Shown one piece after another: positions 26,518-34,182 of a stretch of DNA of 49,846 nt (its first letter is position 1; every line of letters starts with the position of its first letter). Source of the DNA: Clostridia bacterium (GTDB lineage: Bacteria; Bacillota_A; Clostridia; Christensenellales; Borkfalkiaceae); the NCBI GenBank assembly GCA_017462825.1, contig JAFTQI010000004.1, forward strand, positions 1 through 49,846. The letters run 5' to 3'. Below the pieces are notes generated by a model, which made no database searches, had not been told where the DNA came from, and saw nothing but the letters and a program-made list of their open reading frames with translations. A program made the translations under genes and the position numbers.

Positions 26518-26592
26518 TGGTGACCTTATCGGGACTCGAACCCGAGTTTGCGCCGTGAGAGGGCGCCGTCCTAACCGCTAGACGATAAGGCC
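26518..26592 (-). tRNA. tRNA-Glu(CTC)
   Basis: Reading the minus strand: acceptor GGCCTTA/TAAGGTC, D-arm GTCTAGCGGTTAGGAC, anticodon stem GCGCC/GGCGC with loop CTCTCAC (anticodon CTC), T-arm TCGGG-TTCGAGT-CCCGA and encoded CCA. All arms pair. It lies 19 bp downstream of a decayed copy under the same promoter. Confidence 0.95.
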
Positions 26593-26611
26593 AAAAATTT
26601 TTTAATTGTTT

Positions 26612-26716
26612 TGGTGACCTTAGACGCTCAAGCAAAGCTTTTGCTATTCCGTCGCTGCGCTCCTTGCGGTACTCTCACCCGAATTAAGGGCGTCCTAACC
26701 GCTAGACGATAAGGCC
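26612..26716 (-). pseudogene. tRNA-Glu pseudogene (105 bp)
   Basis: On the minus strand the first 26 nt match tRNA-Glu exactly through the D-arm, and the last 11 nt are its acceptor 3' end plus CCA. The anticodon arm is shortened and lacks an anticodon. A T-arm-like stretch (TTCGGGTGAGAGTACCG against CTCGGGTTCGAGTCCCG) remains, but with a changed loop. About 44 nt of foreign sequence is inserted before the acceptor end. It cannot fold as a tRNA. It is first in the transcript, between promoter and intact tRNA-Glu. Confidence 0.75.
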
Positions 26717-26736
26717 ATAAATTTAATTGCTTTTGT

Positions 26737-26765
26737 AGTATACCACATTTTTTTGCGAATATCAA
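26737..26765 (-). promoter_or_regulatory. Promoter of the tRNA-Glu transcript
   Basis: Minus strand TTGATA (26760-26765) and TATACT (26737-26742), 17-bp spacer, 21 bp before the tRNA-like sequence. Confidence 0.8.
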
Positions 26766-26823
26766 TCGTTTCAAACCCAAAAATTAAAAATATCCGAAAA
26801 AATATTTTAAAGTGGTGTTATAA

Positions 26824-26861
26824 TAAAAAAATATAGCCGTTTCGATTTTCGAAAGGGCTAT
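26824..26861 (-). terminator. Intrinsic terminator of the glutamine amidotransferase gene
   Basis: ATAGCC/GGCTAT with inner TTCGA/TCGAA, followed on the minus strand by a T7 run. Confidence 0.85.
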
Positions 26862-26869
26862 AGCTATAA

Positions 26870-27541
26870 TCAATACTTATTTCTCTTTTTATATTTCTCA
26901 CACAAACTCACGAAATATTCAAACACTTTAATTCCGTCAACGGCATCGTCGCGTTTTTGGTCTAAGCACATTCTTTCAGGGTGCCATTGTACGCCGAGAT
27001 AGGGTGCGCTCTTATGCTCGAAAGCTTCGGGGAGTCCATCGTCGGAACGCATGGTTATGCGCAAACCATTGCCGATTTTATCCAATCCTTGATGATGATA
27101 ACTATTTACTGAAAAGCGCGTTCCGTAAAGGTTCTCAAAGATACTGCCTTTTTCAGCCGTAGCAAAATGTACTAGCTCGGGGGGCGTAGCTTTTCTATGT
27201 GCTTGTACGCTTTCCAAATGCTGTATAAGCGTACCGCAAAAGACCACGTTTAAAAGCTGAAAACCGCGGCAAATTCCTAAAATGGGTTTTCCCGTTTCAA
27301 GAAATTTTTTCACTAGCACAAACTCTGCTTTATCGCGCCTATCATCAATATTGATACTGCCGTTGAGAGCTTCGTTGTAATAAGAAGGGTTTATATCATT
27401 GCCCCCGCAAAGGATAAGTCCGTCGTAATCGACGTTATCGTGGGGCGCATATTTCACGTCGGCGATGGCACCGCACGCTTCTACGGCGTTTGCATACAAC
27501 TCCTTTTTTTGGTTTGCTGCTAAAAGCAGTCTTAATTTCAT
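26870..27541 (-). CDS. Class I glutamine amidotransferase, gamma-glutamyl-GABA hydrolase-like (peptidase C26)
   Basis: The 223-residue protein has the C26 arrangement: GLILCGGNDINPSYY (about residue 45), nucleophile Cys in LGICRGFQLLNV (about residue 94), the NSYHHQG motif and GVQWHPERM with catalytic His and Glu. Relatives such as PuuD hydrolyse gamma-glutamyl-GABA in polyamine breakdown; others have unknown gamma-glutamyl substrates. No polyamine genes are adjacent. TTAGGAG precedes ATG 27541. It stands alone between tRNA genes. Family is secure; substrate is not. Confidence 0.9.
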   Translation of the reverse strand: MKLRLLLAANQKKELYANAVEACGAIADVKYAPHDNVDYDGLILCGGNDINPSYYNEALNGSINIDDRRDKAEFVLVKKFLETGKPILGICRGFQLLNVVFCGTLIQHLESVQAHRKATPPELVHFATAEKGSIFENLYGTRFSVNSYHHQGLDKIGNGLRITMRSDDGLPEAFEHKSAPYLGVQWHPERMCLDQKRDDAVDGIKVFEYFVSLCEKYKKRNKY

Positions 27542-27592
27542 AAAAAACTCCTAATCTGACGTTCTTCCAAGCGCATTTTTCTCTTTTTGCGC

Positions 27593-27618
27593 AAAAAAAT
27601 GCTCTCGATTTCGAGAGC
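27593..27618 (-). terminator. Terminator of the tRNA-Asp transcript
   Basis: GCTCTCGA-TT-TCGAGAGC hairpin followed on the minus strand by ATTTTTTT. Confidence 0.88.
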
Positions 27619-27626
27619 AAAAATAA

Positions 27627-27703
27627 TGGCGACCCAGAACGGGCTCGAACCGTCGACCTCCAGCGTGACAGGCTGGCGCTCTAACCAACTGAGCTACTGG
27701 GCC
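27627..27703 (-). tRNA. tRNA-Asp(GTC)
   Basis: Minus strand GGCCCAG acceptor pairing with CTGGGTC, D-arm GCTCAGTTGGTTAGAGC, anticodon loop CTGTCAC (GTC), T-arm with GGTTCGAGCC and encoded CCA. 77 nt. Confidence 0.95.
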
Positions 27704-27720
27704 ATTATTATTAAATTGTT

Positions 27721-27796
27721 TGGTGGGCCTTCACGGATTCGAACCGCGGACCAATCGGTTATGAGCCGACAGCTCTGACCACTGAGCTAAAGGCCC
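27721..27796 (-). tRNA. tRNA with CAT anticodon, probably Ile2 (or elongator Met)
   Basis: Minus strand GGGCCTT acceptor pairing with AAGGCCC, D-arm GCTCAGTGGTCAGAGC, loop CTCATAA (anticodon CAT), T-arm GGTTCGAATCC and encoded CCA. The D-arm and anticodon arm resemble bacterial tRNA-Ile2, in which C34 becomes lysidine, more than initiator tRNA. Elongator Met cannot be excluded. It lies 17 bp upstream of tRNA-Asp in the same transcript. Confidence 0.9.
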
Positions 27797-27815
27797 ATTG
27801 ACATAACGCTTGATT

Positions 27816-27844
27816 ATAATAAACGATTTTATAGGAAAAGTCAA
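27816..27844 (-). promoter_or_regulatory. Promoter of the tRNA(CAT)-tRNA-Asp transcript
   Basis: Minus strand TTGACT (27839-27844) and TATTAT (27816-27821), 17-bp spacer. The AT-rich stretch 27845-27980 before spoIIAA holds no clear promoter that I can name. Confidence 0.8.
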
Positions 27845-27980
27845 GCAATTTTCCCAAAAAAGAGAAATTTTTTTTCGACAAAACAATTTTTTTTTCGATT
27901 GCCTTTTACAAAATTCTTTTTTGCCAATTTTTTAAAATATTTGCGTACCGAAAAAAGAGAACATAGCAGAGGTATTTACG

Positions 27981-28292
27981 ATGAACATAGTACCGCAAAT
28001 GTCGGGGAACGTACTGTATATGCAGTTACAAGGAGAAATAGACGAGCACAACGCGGCGCAAGCGAGAGCGTTTGCCGATGGGATAGCGGAACGCTACGCT
28101 TACCAAAGCACGCGCGCCGTTTTCGACCTTGCGTCCGTTTCATTTATGGATTCTACGGGTATCGGTTTTTTGATAGGTCGATATAAGAAATTTAGTCGTT
28201 ACGGCGTACCCGTGTACGTGACGAACCCAACGCAGGCAACGGATAAAATCTTGACTGTTAGCGGCGTTTACACCATTATTCCTAAAATATAA
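27981..28292 (+). CDS. spoIIAA: Anti-sigma-F factor antagonist SpoIIAA (STAS domain)
   Basis: The 103-residue protein is one STAS domain with the phosphorylatable serine motif MDSTGIGFLIGRY. Unphosphorylated SpoIIAA binds SpoIIAB and frees sigma-F in the forespore. The identification rests on the motif plus position as first gene of the classic AA-AB-sigF order. RBS AGAGGT precedes ATG 27981. Confidence 0.93.
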   Translation: MNIVPQMSGNVLYMQLQGEIDEHNAAQARAFADGIAERYAYQSTRAVFDLASVSFMDSTGIGFLIGRYKKFSRYGVPVYVTNPTQATDKILTVSGVYTIIPKI

Positions 28293-28307
28293 GCAGGGAG
28301 AAATTCT

Positions 28308-28808
28308 ATGGAGAACTATATGAAACTTGAAATTGCGGCAAAGAGCATTAACGAAGGTTTTGCAAGAAGCGCTGTCGCGGCGTTTGCCTTGTCGCTTTCT
28401 CCGTCCTTATCCGAGCTTTCGGACATTAAAACCGCCGTTTCGGAAGCGGTCACGAACGCGATTGTTCACGCTTATCACGGCGGGGACGGGCAGGATAAAA
28501 TCGAAATCGAATGTCAAACCTTCCAAACGTCAGCAGAAGGGATTTTACATATCAAAATCACTGATTTCGGTTGCGGGATTTCGGATGTGGAGCAGGCGTT
28601 GAAGCCCTTTTTTACAACCCTTGCAGGCGACGAGCGGTCGGGAATGGGCTTTACGATTATGCAGACCTTTTCGGACGGCTTTGCCGTGACAAGCGAGTTG
28701 GGGAAAGGCACGTGCGTTACGCTAACCAAGCGAATCGGCGGGGCGGCTGCGTGTCAAGAGGAAGCCTACTCGCCCGAAGCGGTGGAAAAGGAACGGGTAA
28801 ATGCTTGA
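28308..28808 (+). CDS. spoIIAB: Anti-sigma-F factor / serine kinase SpoIIAB
   Basis: The 166-residue GHKL-type kinase has N-box EAVTNAIVHAYHGG, G1 box DFGCGISD and G2 box SGMGFTIMQTF. It binds and inhibits sigma-F and phosphorylates SpoIIAA. AGGGAGAAATTCT lies before ATG 28308. Its 3' end overlaps sigF by 8 bp. The C-terminus is about 20 residues longer than in Bacillus subtilis. Confidence 0.94.
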   Translation: MENYMKLEIAAKSINEGFARSAVAAFALSLSPSLSELSDIKTAVSEAVTNAIVHAYHGGDGQDKIEIECQTFQTSAEGILHIKITDFGCGISDVEQALKPFFTTLAGDERSGMGFTIMQTFSDGFAVTSELGKGTCVTLTKRIGGAAACQEEAYSPEAVEKERVNA

Positions 28809-29526
28809 TGACAAACTGACAATCGAATATATCCGCCGTGCAAAGAGTGGGGAAGCGGTTGCGAAAGAGACGCTGATTTCCGAGAACGTTTCGCTCGTAA
28901 AATGCATTGTAAAGCGGTATTTGGGGAAAGGGGTGGAATACGACGACCTTTTCCAAATTGCTTGCATGGGTTTTCTGAAAGCAATTTCAGGTTTTGACGA
29001 GAAATTCGGCGTGAAGTTTTCTACGTATGCCGTACCGATGATTGCGGGTGAAATTAAACGTTTTATGCGCGACGACGGATCGGTGAAAGTATCGCGTACA
29101 ATGAAACAAACGGCAAAAGAAATCAACAAGTTTATCGACGAGTATGCCTGTGAACACGACTATCCGCCGTCGGTAAAAGAGATTGCCGAGCGGTTTCACA
29201 TGGACGAAGCGGAAACGGTGTTTGTGATGGGCTCGTCGAAAATGCCGCTTTCATTATATGGCGGGACGGAGAACAAAGACGGCAAGGAAAGGGAACTCAT
29301 CGAGACCCTGCCCTCCTCGGACGATCAAGACGCATGGTTGGATAGATTGCTTTTGCGAGGCGCAATGGACGCGCTTCCCGAGCGGGATAGGAAGATTATT
29401 GTGCTACGGTATTTTCGGGATATGACTCAAAGCGAGGTGGCGGAGAGGATAGGCGTAAGTCAAGTGCAAGTGTCGAGAATCGAGAGCCGAATCATCAAAG
29501 AGTTTCGGGAAAAATTAAGCGGATAA
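28801..29526 (+). CDS. sigF: RNA polymerase sporulation sigma factor SigF
   Basis: The 241-residue sigma-70-family protein has region 2 (DDLFQIACMGFLKAISGFD and KFSTYAVPMIAGEIKRFMR), region 3 (PSVKEIAERF) and region 4 (LPERDRKIIVLRYFRDMTQ, then SEVAERIGVSQVQVSRIE). It directs early forespore transcription. The operon shows the organism retains the core of sporulation control. The gene is followed by a strong terminator. Confidence 0.95.
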   Translation: MLDDKLTIEYIRRAKSGEAVAKETLISENVSLVKCIVKRYLGKGVEYDDLFQIACMGFLKAISGFDEKFGVKFSTYAVPMIAGEIKRFMRDDGSVKVSRTMKQTAKEINKFIDEYACEHDYPPSVKEIAERFHMDEAETVFVMGSSKMPLSLYGGTENKDGKERELIETLPSSDDQDAWLDRLLLRGAMDALPERDRKIIVLRYFRDMTQSEVAERIGVSQVQVSRIESRIIKEFREKLSG

Positions 29527-29537
29527 ACGGCAGGAAC

Positions 29538-29585
29538 GCGGTTTTGTGAAAAATTCTTTAGAATTTCATAAAACCGCTTTTTTTA
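29538..29585 (+). terminator. Intrinsic terminator of the spoIIA operon
   Basis: GCGGTTTT/AAAACCGC outer stem with inner TGAAA and ATTC pairs, then a T7 run. Confidence 0.92.
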
Positions 29586-29586
29586 T

Positions 29587-29615
29587 TTGGCATTCACGGA
29601 AAAATTTGTTATAAT
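29587..29615 (+). promoter_or_regulatory. Sigma-A promoter placed 6 nt before the CPBP start codon
   Basis: TTGGCA (29587-29592), 17-bp spacer, TATAAT (29610-29615), then AGGATT and ATG 29622. Predicted transcription start coincides with the A of the ATG, so the mRNA would be leaderless. Confidence 0.8.
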
Positions 29616-29621
29616 AGGATT

Positions 29622-30527
29622 ATGAACAATTCTCGTAACGAAAAAAATCAACAGGGCTTTTTGAGTCGCTTGATTGGCGAACCCACGCCAGAAAAGAATG
29701 CAGGGCTGACCTACTCGGTGGCAGCGATTGTGATTTTATTCCTCTCGCTTGTTTACGGCTGTATACCTAAGTCGGCGGACACGGTGCGCGCGTATTTATC
29801 TTTTATGGTCGCGCCTATCGCTTTTCTCTTTATTGGGGTATGGTATTTTTGCTATACAAAAACGTCCTTTAAAACGTTTGTGAAAGCGCAAAATTGCCCT
29901 CCGAAATATTATTTAATTGCGGTGCTTCTACAAATTGGTTTGCTTTCCTTGGGCGAAGTCAACACGCTTTTTTTGGAGTTTCTCGAAAAATTCGGTTATG
30001 AATACGTAGAGCCTGTTTTGCCGAGTATGAATGGCGTGGGCTTTATCGGCGTATTGTTTGTAATCGCCGTTTTACCTGCAATTATGGAAGACTTTTTCTT
30101 CCGCGGGATTCAACTCGAAGGAATCAAGACTTTCGGTACGGTAAGCGGAGCAATTTTAAGCGGCGCGCTGTTCGCGCTGTTTCATCAAAACCCTGCGCAA
30201 ACTGTTTATCAGTTTATTTGCGGTGCGGCATTTGCTCTCGTGGCAATTAAAGCGGGCAGCTTTTTACCCACGGCGTTGGCGCACTTTATTAACAACGCCT
30301 ATATTTTGGTCTTACACAAATATCAAATCACGTCGTTTAGCGCACCCGTGTACGCGATTATTCTTGTCACGTCGGCGATTTGTCTTATTGTGTCGCTTGG
30401 ATATTTGCTCTTTATCGACCGTCAAAAGACGGAAAAGAAAAAGGGTAAATACGGCGGTTTTTTCCTTTGCGCGAGCGTGGGAATTGCGGTGTTTGCTTTA
30501 AGTTGGGTTAGTGCGTTGCTTGCGTAA
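29622..30527 (+). CDS. CPBP-family intramembrane metalloprotease
   Basis: The 301-residue protein has about eight hydrophobic segments and the CPBP/CAAX-protease motifs MEDFFFRG (Glu-Asp and Arg, about residue 157), FALFHQNPAQ and LAHFINNA, which hold the metal-binding residues. Functions in this family include prenyl-protein processing, bacteriocin immunity and signalling; none is indicated by context. The 5' end has no Shine-Dalgarno; see the promoter entry. The distance to rlmH is 12 bp, so it may be co-transcribed with the following genes. Confidence 0.9.
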   Translation: MNNSRNEKNQQGFLSRLIGEPTPEKNAGLTYSVAAIVILFLSLVYGCIPKSADTVRAYLSFMVAPIAFLFIGVWYFCYTKTSFKTFVKAQNCPPKYYLIAVLLQIGLLSLGEVNTLFLEFLEKFGYEYVEPVLPSMNGVGFIGVLFVIAVLPAIMEDFFFRGIQLEGIKTFGTVSGAILSGALFALFHQNPAQTVYQFICGAAFALVAIKAGSFLPTALAHFINNAYILVLHKYQITSFSAPVYAIILVTSAICLIVSLGYLLFIDRQKTEKKKGKYGGFFLCASVGIAVFALSWVSALLA

Positions 30528-30539
30528 TAGGACGGTAGT

Positions 30540-30977
30540 ATGCAAAAGATTTATTTTGTGGTCGTTGGAAAAATTAAAGAAAACTTTTATCGGGAAGCGG
30601 TAGCGGAATACGTCAAGCGCCTTTCCCGTTTTGCAAAAGTGGAAATTAAAGAGCTTCCCGAAGGCGCGAATCCGGAAGCGGAAGCGGACGAAATTTTGCG
30701 CGCGTGCAAGGGCTATACGATCGCGCTTGCAGTGGAAGGGGAAAAGCTTTCGAGTGAAAAACTCGCTAAGAAAATGCAATCGCTTACCGACGCGGGCAAG
30801 GACGTTTCTTTCGTGATTGGTTCGTCTTGCGGGCTTTCCGACCGAGTGAAAAACGAGGCGGATTTTAAGCTGTCCTTTTCGGATATGACTTTCCCCCATC
30901 AGCTTATGCGCGTAATTTTAGCCGAACAGGTCTACCGCGCGTATATGATCAACGCAGGGTCTACTTATCACAAATAA
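30540..30977 (+). CDS. rlmH: RlmH, 23S rRNA (pseudouridine1915-N3)-methyltransferase
   Basis: The 145-residue SPOUT methyltransferase ends in the family signature INAGSTYHK and contains VIGSSCGLSDRVK and FPHQLMRVILAEQVYRAY, which form the SAM-binding knot. It is about 14 residues shorter than the usual 159, with the difference in the N-terminal half. It modifies helix 69 of 23S rRNA. Confidence 0.94.
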   Translation: MQKIYFVVVGKIKENFYREAVAEYVKRLSRFAKVEIKELPEGANPEAEADEILRACKGYTIALAVEGEKLSSEKLAKKMQSLTDAGKDVSFVIGSSCGLSDRVKNEADFKLSFSDMTFPHQLMRVILAEQVYRAYMINAGSTYHK

Positions 30978-31001
30978 ACGTTTTTTGGCATAGAATACGT
31001 C

Positions 31002-31817
31002 GTGAATATTTATGAATATGTAAGAGATTTTTACGAACGGACAAAGGCAGAGAAAGAAATTATAGGCAAAAGCATATTTGGGCGTAACGTGTACGCGTTG
31101 AAATGCGGTGAGGGGACTCCCGTCGGACTGGCGCAGTACGCAATGCACGGCAGGGAGTATGTGACGGCAAAGCTCGCGACCGAGCATTTTAAGCGCGGAG
31201 TTAGGCGCGGTAGCGTGTGGATTTTGCCGCTCGTCAATCCCGACGGCGCGCTGCTATCCGAGATAGGAATATCCACCGCGCCGAAAGAGGAAAGAGAATT
31301 TTTGCGCGAATTAAACGGGAAAGAGGATTTTTCCTTGTGGAAAGCCAACGGCCGCGGTGTGGATTTGAACGTTAATTTTGCGGCGCGTTGGGGCAAGGGA
31401 GCAAAGAACGTGTTTTTACCAAGTGCGGAAAATTATGTGGGGCAAAGTCCCTTTTCTGAGCCTGAAAGCCGTGCGCTCAAAGAGTTCACGAAAAGAATTC
31501 GCCCCAATTATACGGTCAGTTTTCATACCAAAGGTGAAGAAATCTATTGGCGGTTTTATCAGACGAAAATCCGTCAAGAGCGGGATGGGGAGCTGGCGGA
31601 CGCGGTTTCCAAAGCGACGGGTTATCCGCTTAAGGACGCGAAAGGCAGCGCAGGCGGTTATAAGGATTGGTGTGTGCAAAGTCTGAAAATTCCCGCATTC
31701 ACGATTGAAGTGGGTAAGGACGAATATACACATCCACTCGGGGACAACGCGCTGCAAGATATTATTAAGAAAAATATAGACGTTTTGGACGTCTTATCAA
31801 AGGCATACCGAATATGA
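31002..31817 (+). CDS. M14-family zinc carboxypeptidase (peptidoglycan gamma-D-Glu-DAP peptidase-like)
   Basis: The 271-residue protein has the M14 zinc ligands HGREY (His49, Glu52), the substrate motifs NPDGA and GVDLNVNF, the third ligand in VSFHTKGEEIYW and the catalytic Glu in FTIEVGKDEYTHP. Related clostridial enzymes cleave the gamma-D-glutamyl-diaminopimelate bond of peptidoglycan peptides. There is no signal peptide and no LysM domain, so it may work on recycled muropeptides or in the spore. The start is GTG 31002 with a poor RBS. It overlaps tadA by four bases. Confidence 0.88.
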   Translation: MNIYEYVRDFYERTKAEKEIIGKSIFGRNVYALKCGEGTPVGLAQYAMHGREYVTAKLATEHFKRGVRRGSVWILPLVNPDGALLSEIGISTAPKEEREFLRELNGKEDFSLWKANGRGVDLNVNFAARWGKGAKNVFLPSAENYVGQSPFSEPESRALKEFTKRIRPNYTVSFHTKGEEIYWRFYQTKIRQERDGELADAVSKATGYPLKDAKGSAGGYKDWCVQSLKIPAFTIEVGKDEYTHPLGDNALQDIIKKNIDVLDVLSKAYRI

Positions 31818-32344
31818 AGAGAAGAACGAGAGAAGAAAAATTCATGCTCAAAGCGATTAAAATCGCTAAAAAAGGACTTTCCGAGGGGGAAGTCCCGATT
31901 GGCGCGGTCGTGGTATACGAAGATAAAGTGGTGGCGCGAGGGTATAACCGTCGAGCCAAATTACAGCTTGCTTCCGCGCATGCGGAAATGATGGCGATTG
32001 ATAAAGCGTGCAAAAAATTTGGGTCTTGGCGATTGCCCGAGGGTTGTGAATTATACGTTACGTTAGAGCCCTGCCCGATGTGTATGGGTGCAAGCTTAAA
32101 CGCGCGAGTGGACAAGATCTATTTCGGTGCGTACGAGCAAAAGGGCAGGTCTTTGACGGCGGAGCTTGCTGACGCGAACTTGCTCAACCATAAAACGGAA
32201 GTAGTCGGCGGAGTACTCCAAGAAGAATGCTCGGCTCTTTTAAGCGGTTTCTTTATTTCCATGCGCCAAAAACAAAAGGAAGAAAAAGAACGCAAAAAAT
32301 TGCAAGAAACGGCAGCGTTAAAAATTGACTTAGAAGAAAATTAA
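31814..32344 (+). CDS. tadA: TadA, tRNA-specific adenosine deaminase
   Basis: The 176-residue zinc deaminase has the HAEMMAID motif (zinc His and catalytic Glu) and PCPMCMGASLNAR (two zinc Cys). It converts A34 of tRNA-Arg(ACG) to inosine. A Lys/Glu-rich C-terminal tail of about 25 residues extends beyond the core. ATGA overlap with the upstream gene indicates coupling. Confidence 0.94.
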   Translation: MKRRTREEKFMLKAIKIAKKGLSEGEVPIGAVVVYEDKVVARGYNRRAKLQLASAHAEMMAIDKACKKFGSWRLPEGCELYVTLEPCPMCMGASLNARVDKIYFGAYEQKGRSLTAELADANLLNHKTEVVGGVLQEECSALLSGFFISMRQKQKEEKERKKLQETAALKIDLEEN

Positions 32345-32362
32345 AAAAGTTTCGTCATTTGG

Positions 32363-32391
32363 TTGACTTGTAAGAAAAAAATCGGTATTAT
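32363..32391 (+). promoter_or_regulatory. Promoter of prs
   Basis: TTGACT (32363-32368) and TATTAT (32386-32391), 17-bp spacer, with an overlapping TATAAT three bases on. The predicted start is near 32398. Confidence 0.8.
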
Positions 32392-32397
32392 AATAAT

Positions 32398-32543
32398 AGT
32401 GCACGACCCAAAGGGTCGGCAGAGGGGAAGAAAAAAGAGCGGCGTTTAAGTCCGTTGAATATGAGAATAACACGGGATAATCCGTACTTACCTATCGCGG
32501 GAAAGCGTAGGTTGGGCGGCGAAAAATTAAAGGAAGGTTACGT
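32398..32543 (+). other. Structured ~146-nt 5' leader of prs
   Basis: Three hairpins are seen: CGACCC-AAA-GGGTCG (32404-32418), ACGG-N6-CCGT (32472-32485) and ACCTA(t)CGC...GCGTAGGT (32490-32512). There is no T-tract, so this is not a transcription attenuator. The last hairpin ends about 30 nt before ATG, compatible with translational control. It matches no riboswitch consensus I can recall. It is not the SRP RNA that often follows tadA, since its conserved GGAAG-type loop is absent. Confidence 0.5.
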
Positions 32544-33488
32544 ATGATAACTCACGGCAATGAAATTAAGTTGTTTTCCGGTAACTCCAATCGCGCATTA
32601 GCGGAAGCGATTGCAAAGAAACTCAATAGCGAGCTTGGCAACGTAGAAGTATGCACGTTCTCCGACGGCGAAATTAACGTCCACATCGCGGAAACTGTCC
32701 GCGGTCGCGACGTGTTCATAATTCAATCGACTTCTTCGCCCGTCAACGATCATTTGATGGAACTTTTGATCATGATCGACGCGGCAAAACGCGCGTCGGC
32801 AGGTCGTATTACGGCGGTTATCCCGTATTTTGGATATGCCCGTCAAGACAGAAAAGCGCGTTCGCGCGATCCCATTACGGCAAAACTTGTTGCCAACCTT
32901 TTGACGAAAGCAGGCGCAGACCGCGTTCTTACGATGGACTTGCACGCGGAGCAAATCCAAGGTTTCTTCGATATCCCTGTGGATAATCTTCTCGGCGGAC
33001 CTACGCTGTATAGTTATTTTGCAAAACAAAAGAACATCGACGTTGTCGTTGCTCCCGACTTGGGCAGCGTAAAGCGTTCGAGAAAGGTTGCGGAAAAACT
33101 TGGTGTTCCCATCGCCATTATCGATAAACGCCGTCCCAAAGCGAACGTAATGGAAGTTATGAGCATTATCGGCGACGTACAGGGCAAGAGATGCCTTATG
33201 GTGGACGACATGATTGATACGGCAGGCACGATTTGCCAAGGCGCGCAAGCGATTAAAAACGCAGGTGCAACGGAAGTCTATGCCGGTTGCACACACGCAG
33301 TACTTAGTGGTCCCGCAATCGATAGATTGAAAAGCTCGGCGATTGATAAGCTGGTCTTGCTGGATACGATTCCCCTTCCCGAAGAAAAGAAACTCGATAA
33401 ATTCGAAGTTCTTTCCGTTGCGGACCTTTTTGCCGCGGCAATAGAAAACGTATATCTCGACAAACCTATGTCGAAGTTGTACGACTAA
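32544..33488 (+). CDS. prs: Ribose-phosphate pyrophosphokinase (PRPP synthase)
   Basis: The 314-residue class I enzyme makes PRPP from ribose-5-phosphate and ATP. Motifs: [28 protein letters not shown] (the flexible ATP-binding loop), [20 protein letters not shown] and the PRPP signature [26 protein letters not shown]. Its product feeds PurF, tRNA and nucleotide pathways in this window. Confidence 0.97.
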   Translation: MITHGNEIKLFSGNSNRALAEAIAKKLNSELGNVEVCTFSDGEINVHIAETVRGRDVFIIQSTSSPVNDHLMELLIMIDAAKRASAGRITAVIPYFGYARQDRKARSRDPITAKLVANLLTKAGADRVLTMDLHAEQIQGFFDIPVDNLLGGPTLYSYFAKQKNIDVVVAPDLGSVKRSRKVAEKLGVPIAIIDKRRPKANVMEVMSIIGDVQGKRCLMVDDMIDTAGTICQGAQAIKNAGATEVYAGCTHAVLSGPAIDRLKSSAIDKLVLLDTIPLPEEKKLDKFEVLSVADLFAAAIENVYLDKPMSKLYD

Positions 33489-33510
33489 TTATTTTACGAA
33501 CGAAAATCGG

Positions 33511-33541
33511 CCGCCGCTTTATTTTACGGCGGTCGTTTGAT
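33511..33541 (+). terminator. Possible weak terminator after prs
   Basis: CCGCCG/CGGCGG hairpin 22 bp after the stop, but with only TCGTTTG behind it. Confidence 0.4.
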
Positions 33542-33602
33542 TGAAAAAGACTCGACGTTTCGCGGATTTTTCCGTGTAAGCGCTCAATGGGAGTGATAAA
33601 GT

Positions 33603-34163
33603 ATGTACTTAATCGTTGGTTTGGGAAATCCCGACAAAAAATATGAAAAGACCTTTCATAATATGGGTTATATAGCGGTAGGCGACGCGGCGGAAGCGCT
33701 TGGCGCAAAGTTCAAGAAAAAGGAATGCGAATCTTCGGTCGCGGAAGCGTTTGTCGGCGGTGAAAAGGTGATTCTTGCCCGTCCTTTAACGTATATGAAC
33801 AATTCGGGAAGAGCGGTAAAACAACTTATGGCAAAATATAAGATTTCCGAAGAAAACCTACTCGTGATTTACGACGATTACGATTTACCAAAAGGCAAAG
33901 TCCGTATCCGCGCGAGCGGCAGCGCGGGCACGCATAACGGTATGCGCAGTATTATCGGGGAAACGGGCATGAAAGAGTTTGCCCGTATCCGTATCGGGAT
34001 CCGCGACGAAGAAGTGAATATTCCCATTATCAATTACGTACTTGCAGAGGTCAAGAAAGAAGATTACGAATTGTTTGCCGAGGCTTGCCAAAAAGCAGGC
34101 CAGGCGGCGGCGGAATTTGCTCGCGGTCTCGATATTGAAAAGGTAATGTGTAAATACAACTAA
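33603..34163 (+). CDS. pth: Peptidyl-tRNA hydrolase
   Basis: The 186-residue protein starts LIVGLGNPDKKYEKTFHNMGY (catalytic His in FHNMGY) and has RPLTYMNNSGRAV, VIYDDYDLPKGKVRIR and GSAGTHNGMRSI, all Pth signatures. It releases tRNA from dropped-off peptidyl-tRNAs. RBS GGGAGTG. It is 19 bp upstream of mfd, a conserved clostridial order. Confidence 0.96.
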   Translation: MYLIVGLGNPDKKYEKTFHNMGYIAVGDAAEALGAKFKKKECESSVAEAFVGGEKVILARPLTYMNNSGRAVKQLMAKYKISEENLLVIYDDYDLPKGKVRIRASGSAGTHNGMRSIIGETGMKEFARIRIGIRDEEVNIPIINYVLAEVKKEDYELFAEACQKAGQAAAEFARGLDIEKVMCKYN

Positions 34164-34182
34164 TTCACCGAAAATATAAACA

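Noticed and set aside
26225..26635. Open frames on both strands across the tRNA-Glu-associated element (87 and 127 codons)
   Set aside because: They overlap each other, a tRNA gene and a terminator, have no RBS or recognisable domain, and are explained by GC-richer structured repeat sequence.
32398..32543. SRP RNA (ffs) after tadA
   Set aside because: This is a common position for it, but the conserved SRP apical-loop motif is missing from the stretch.
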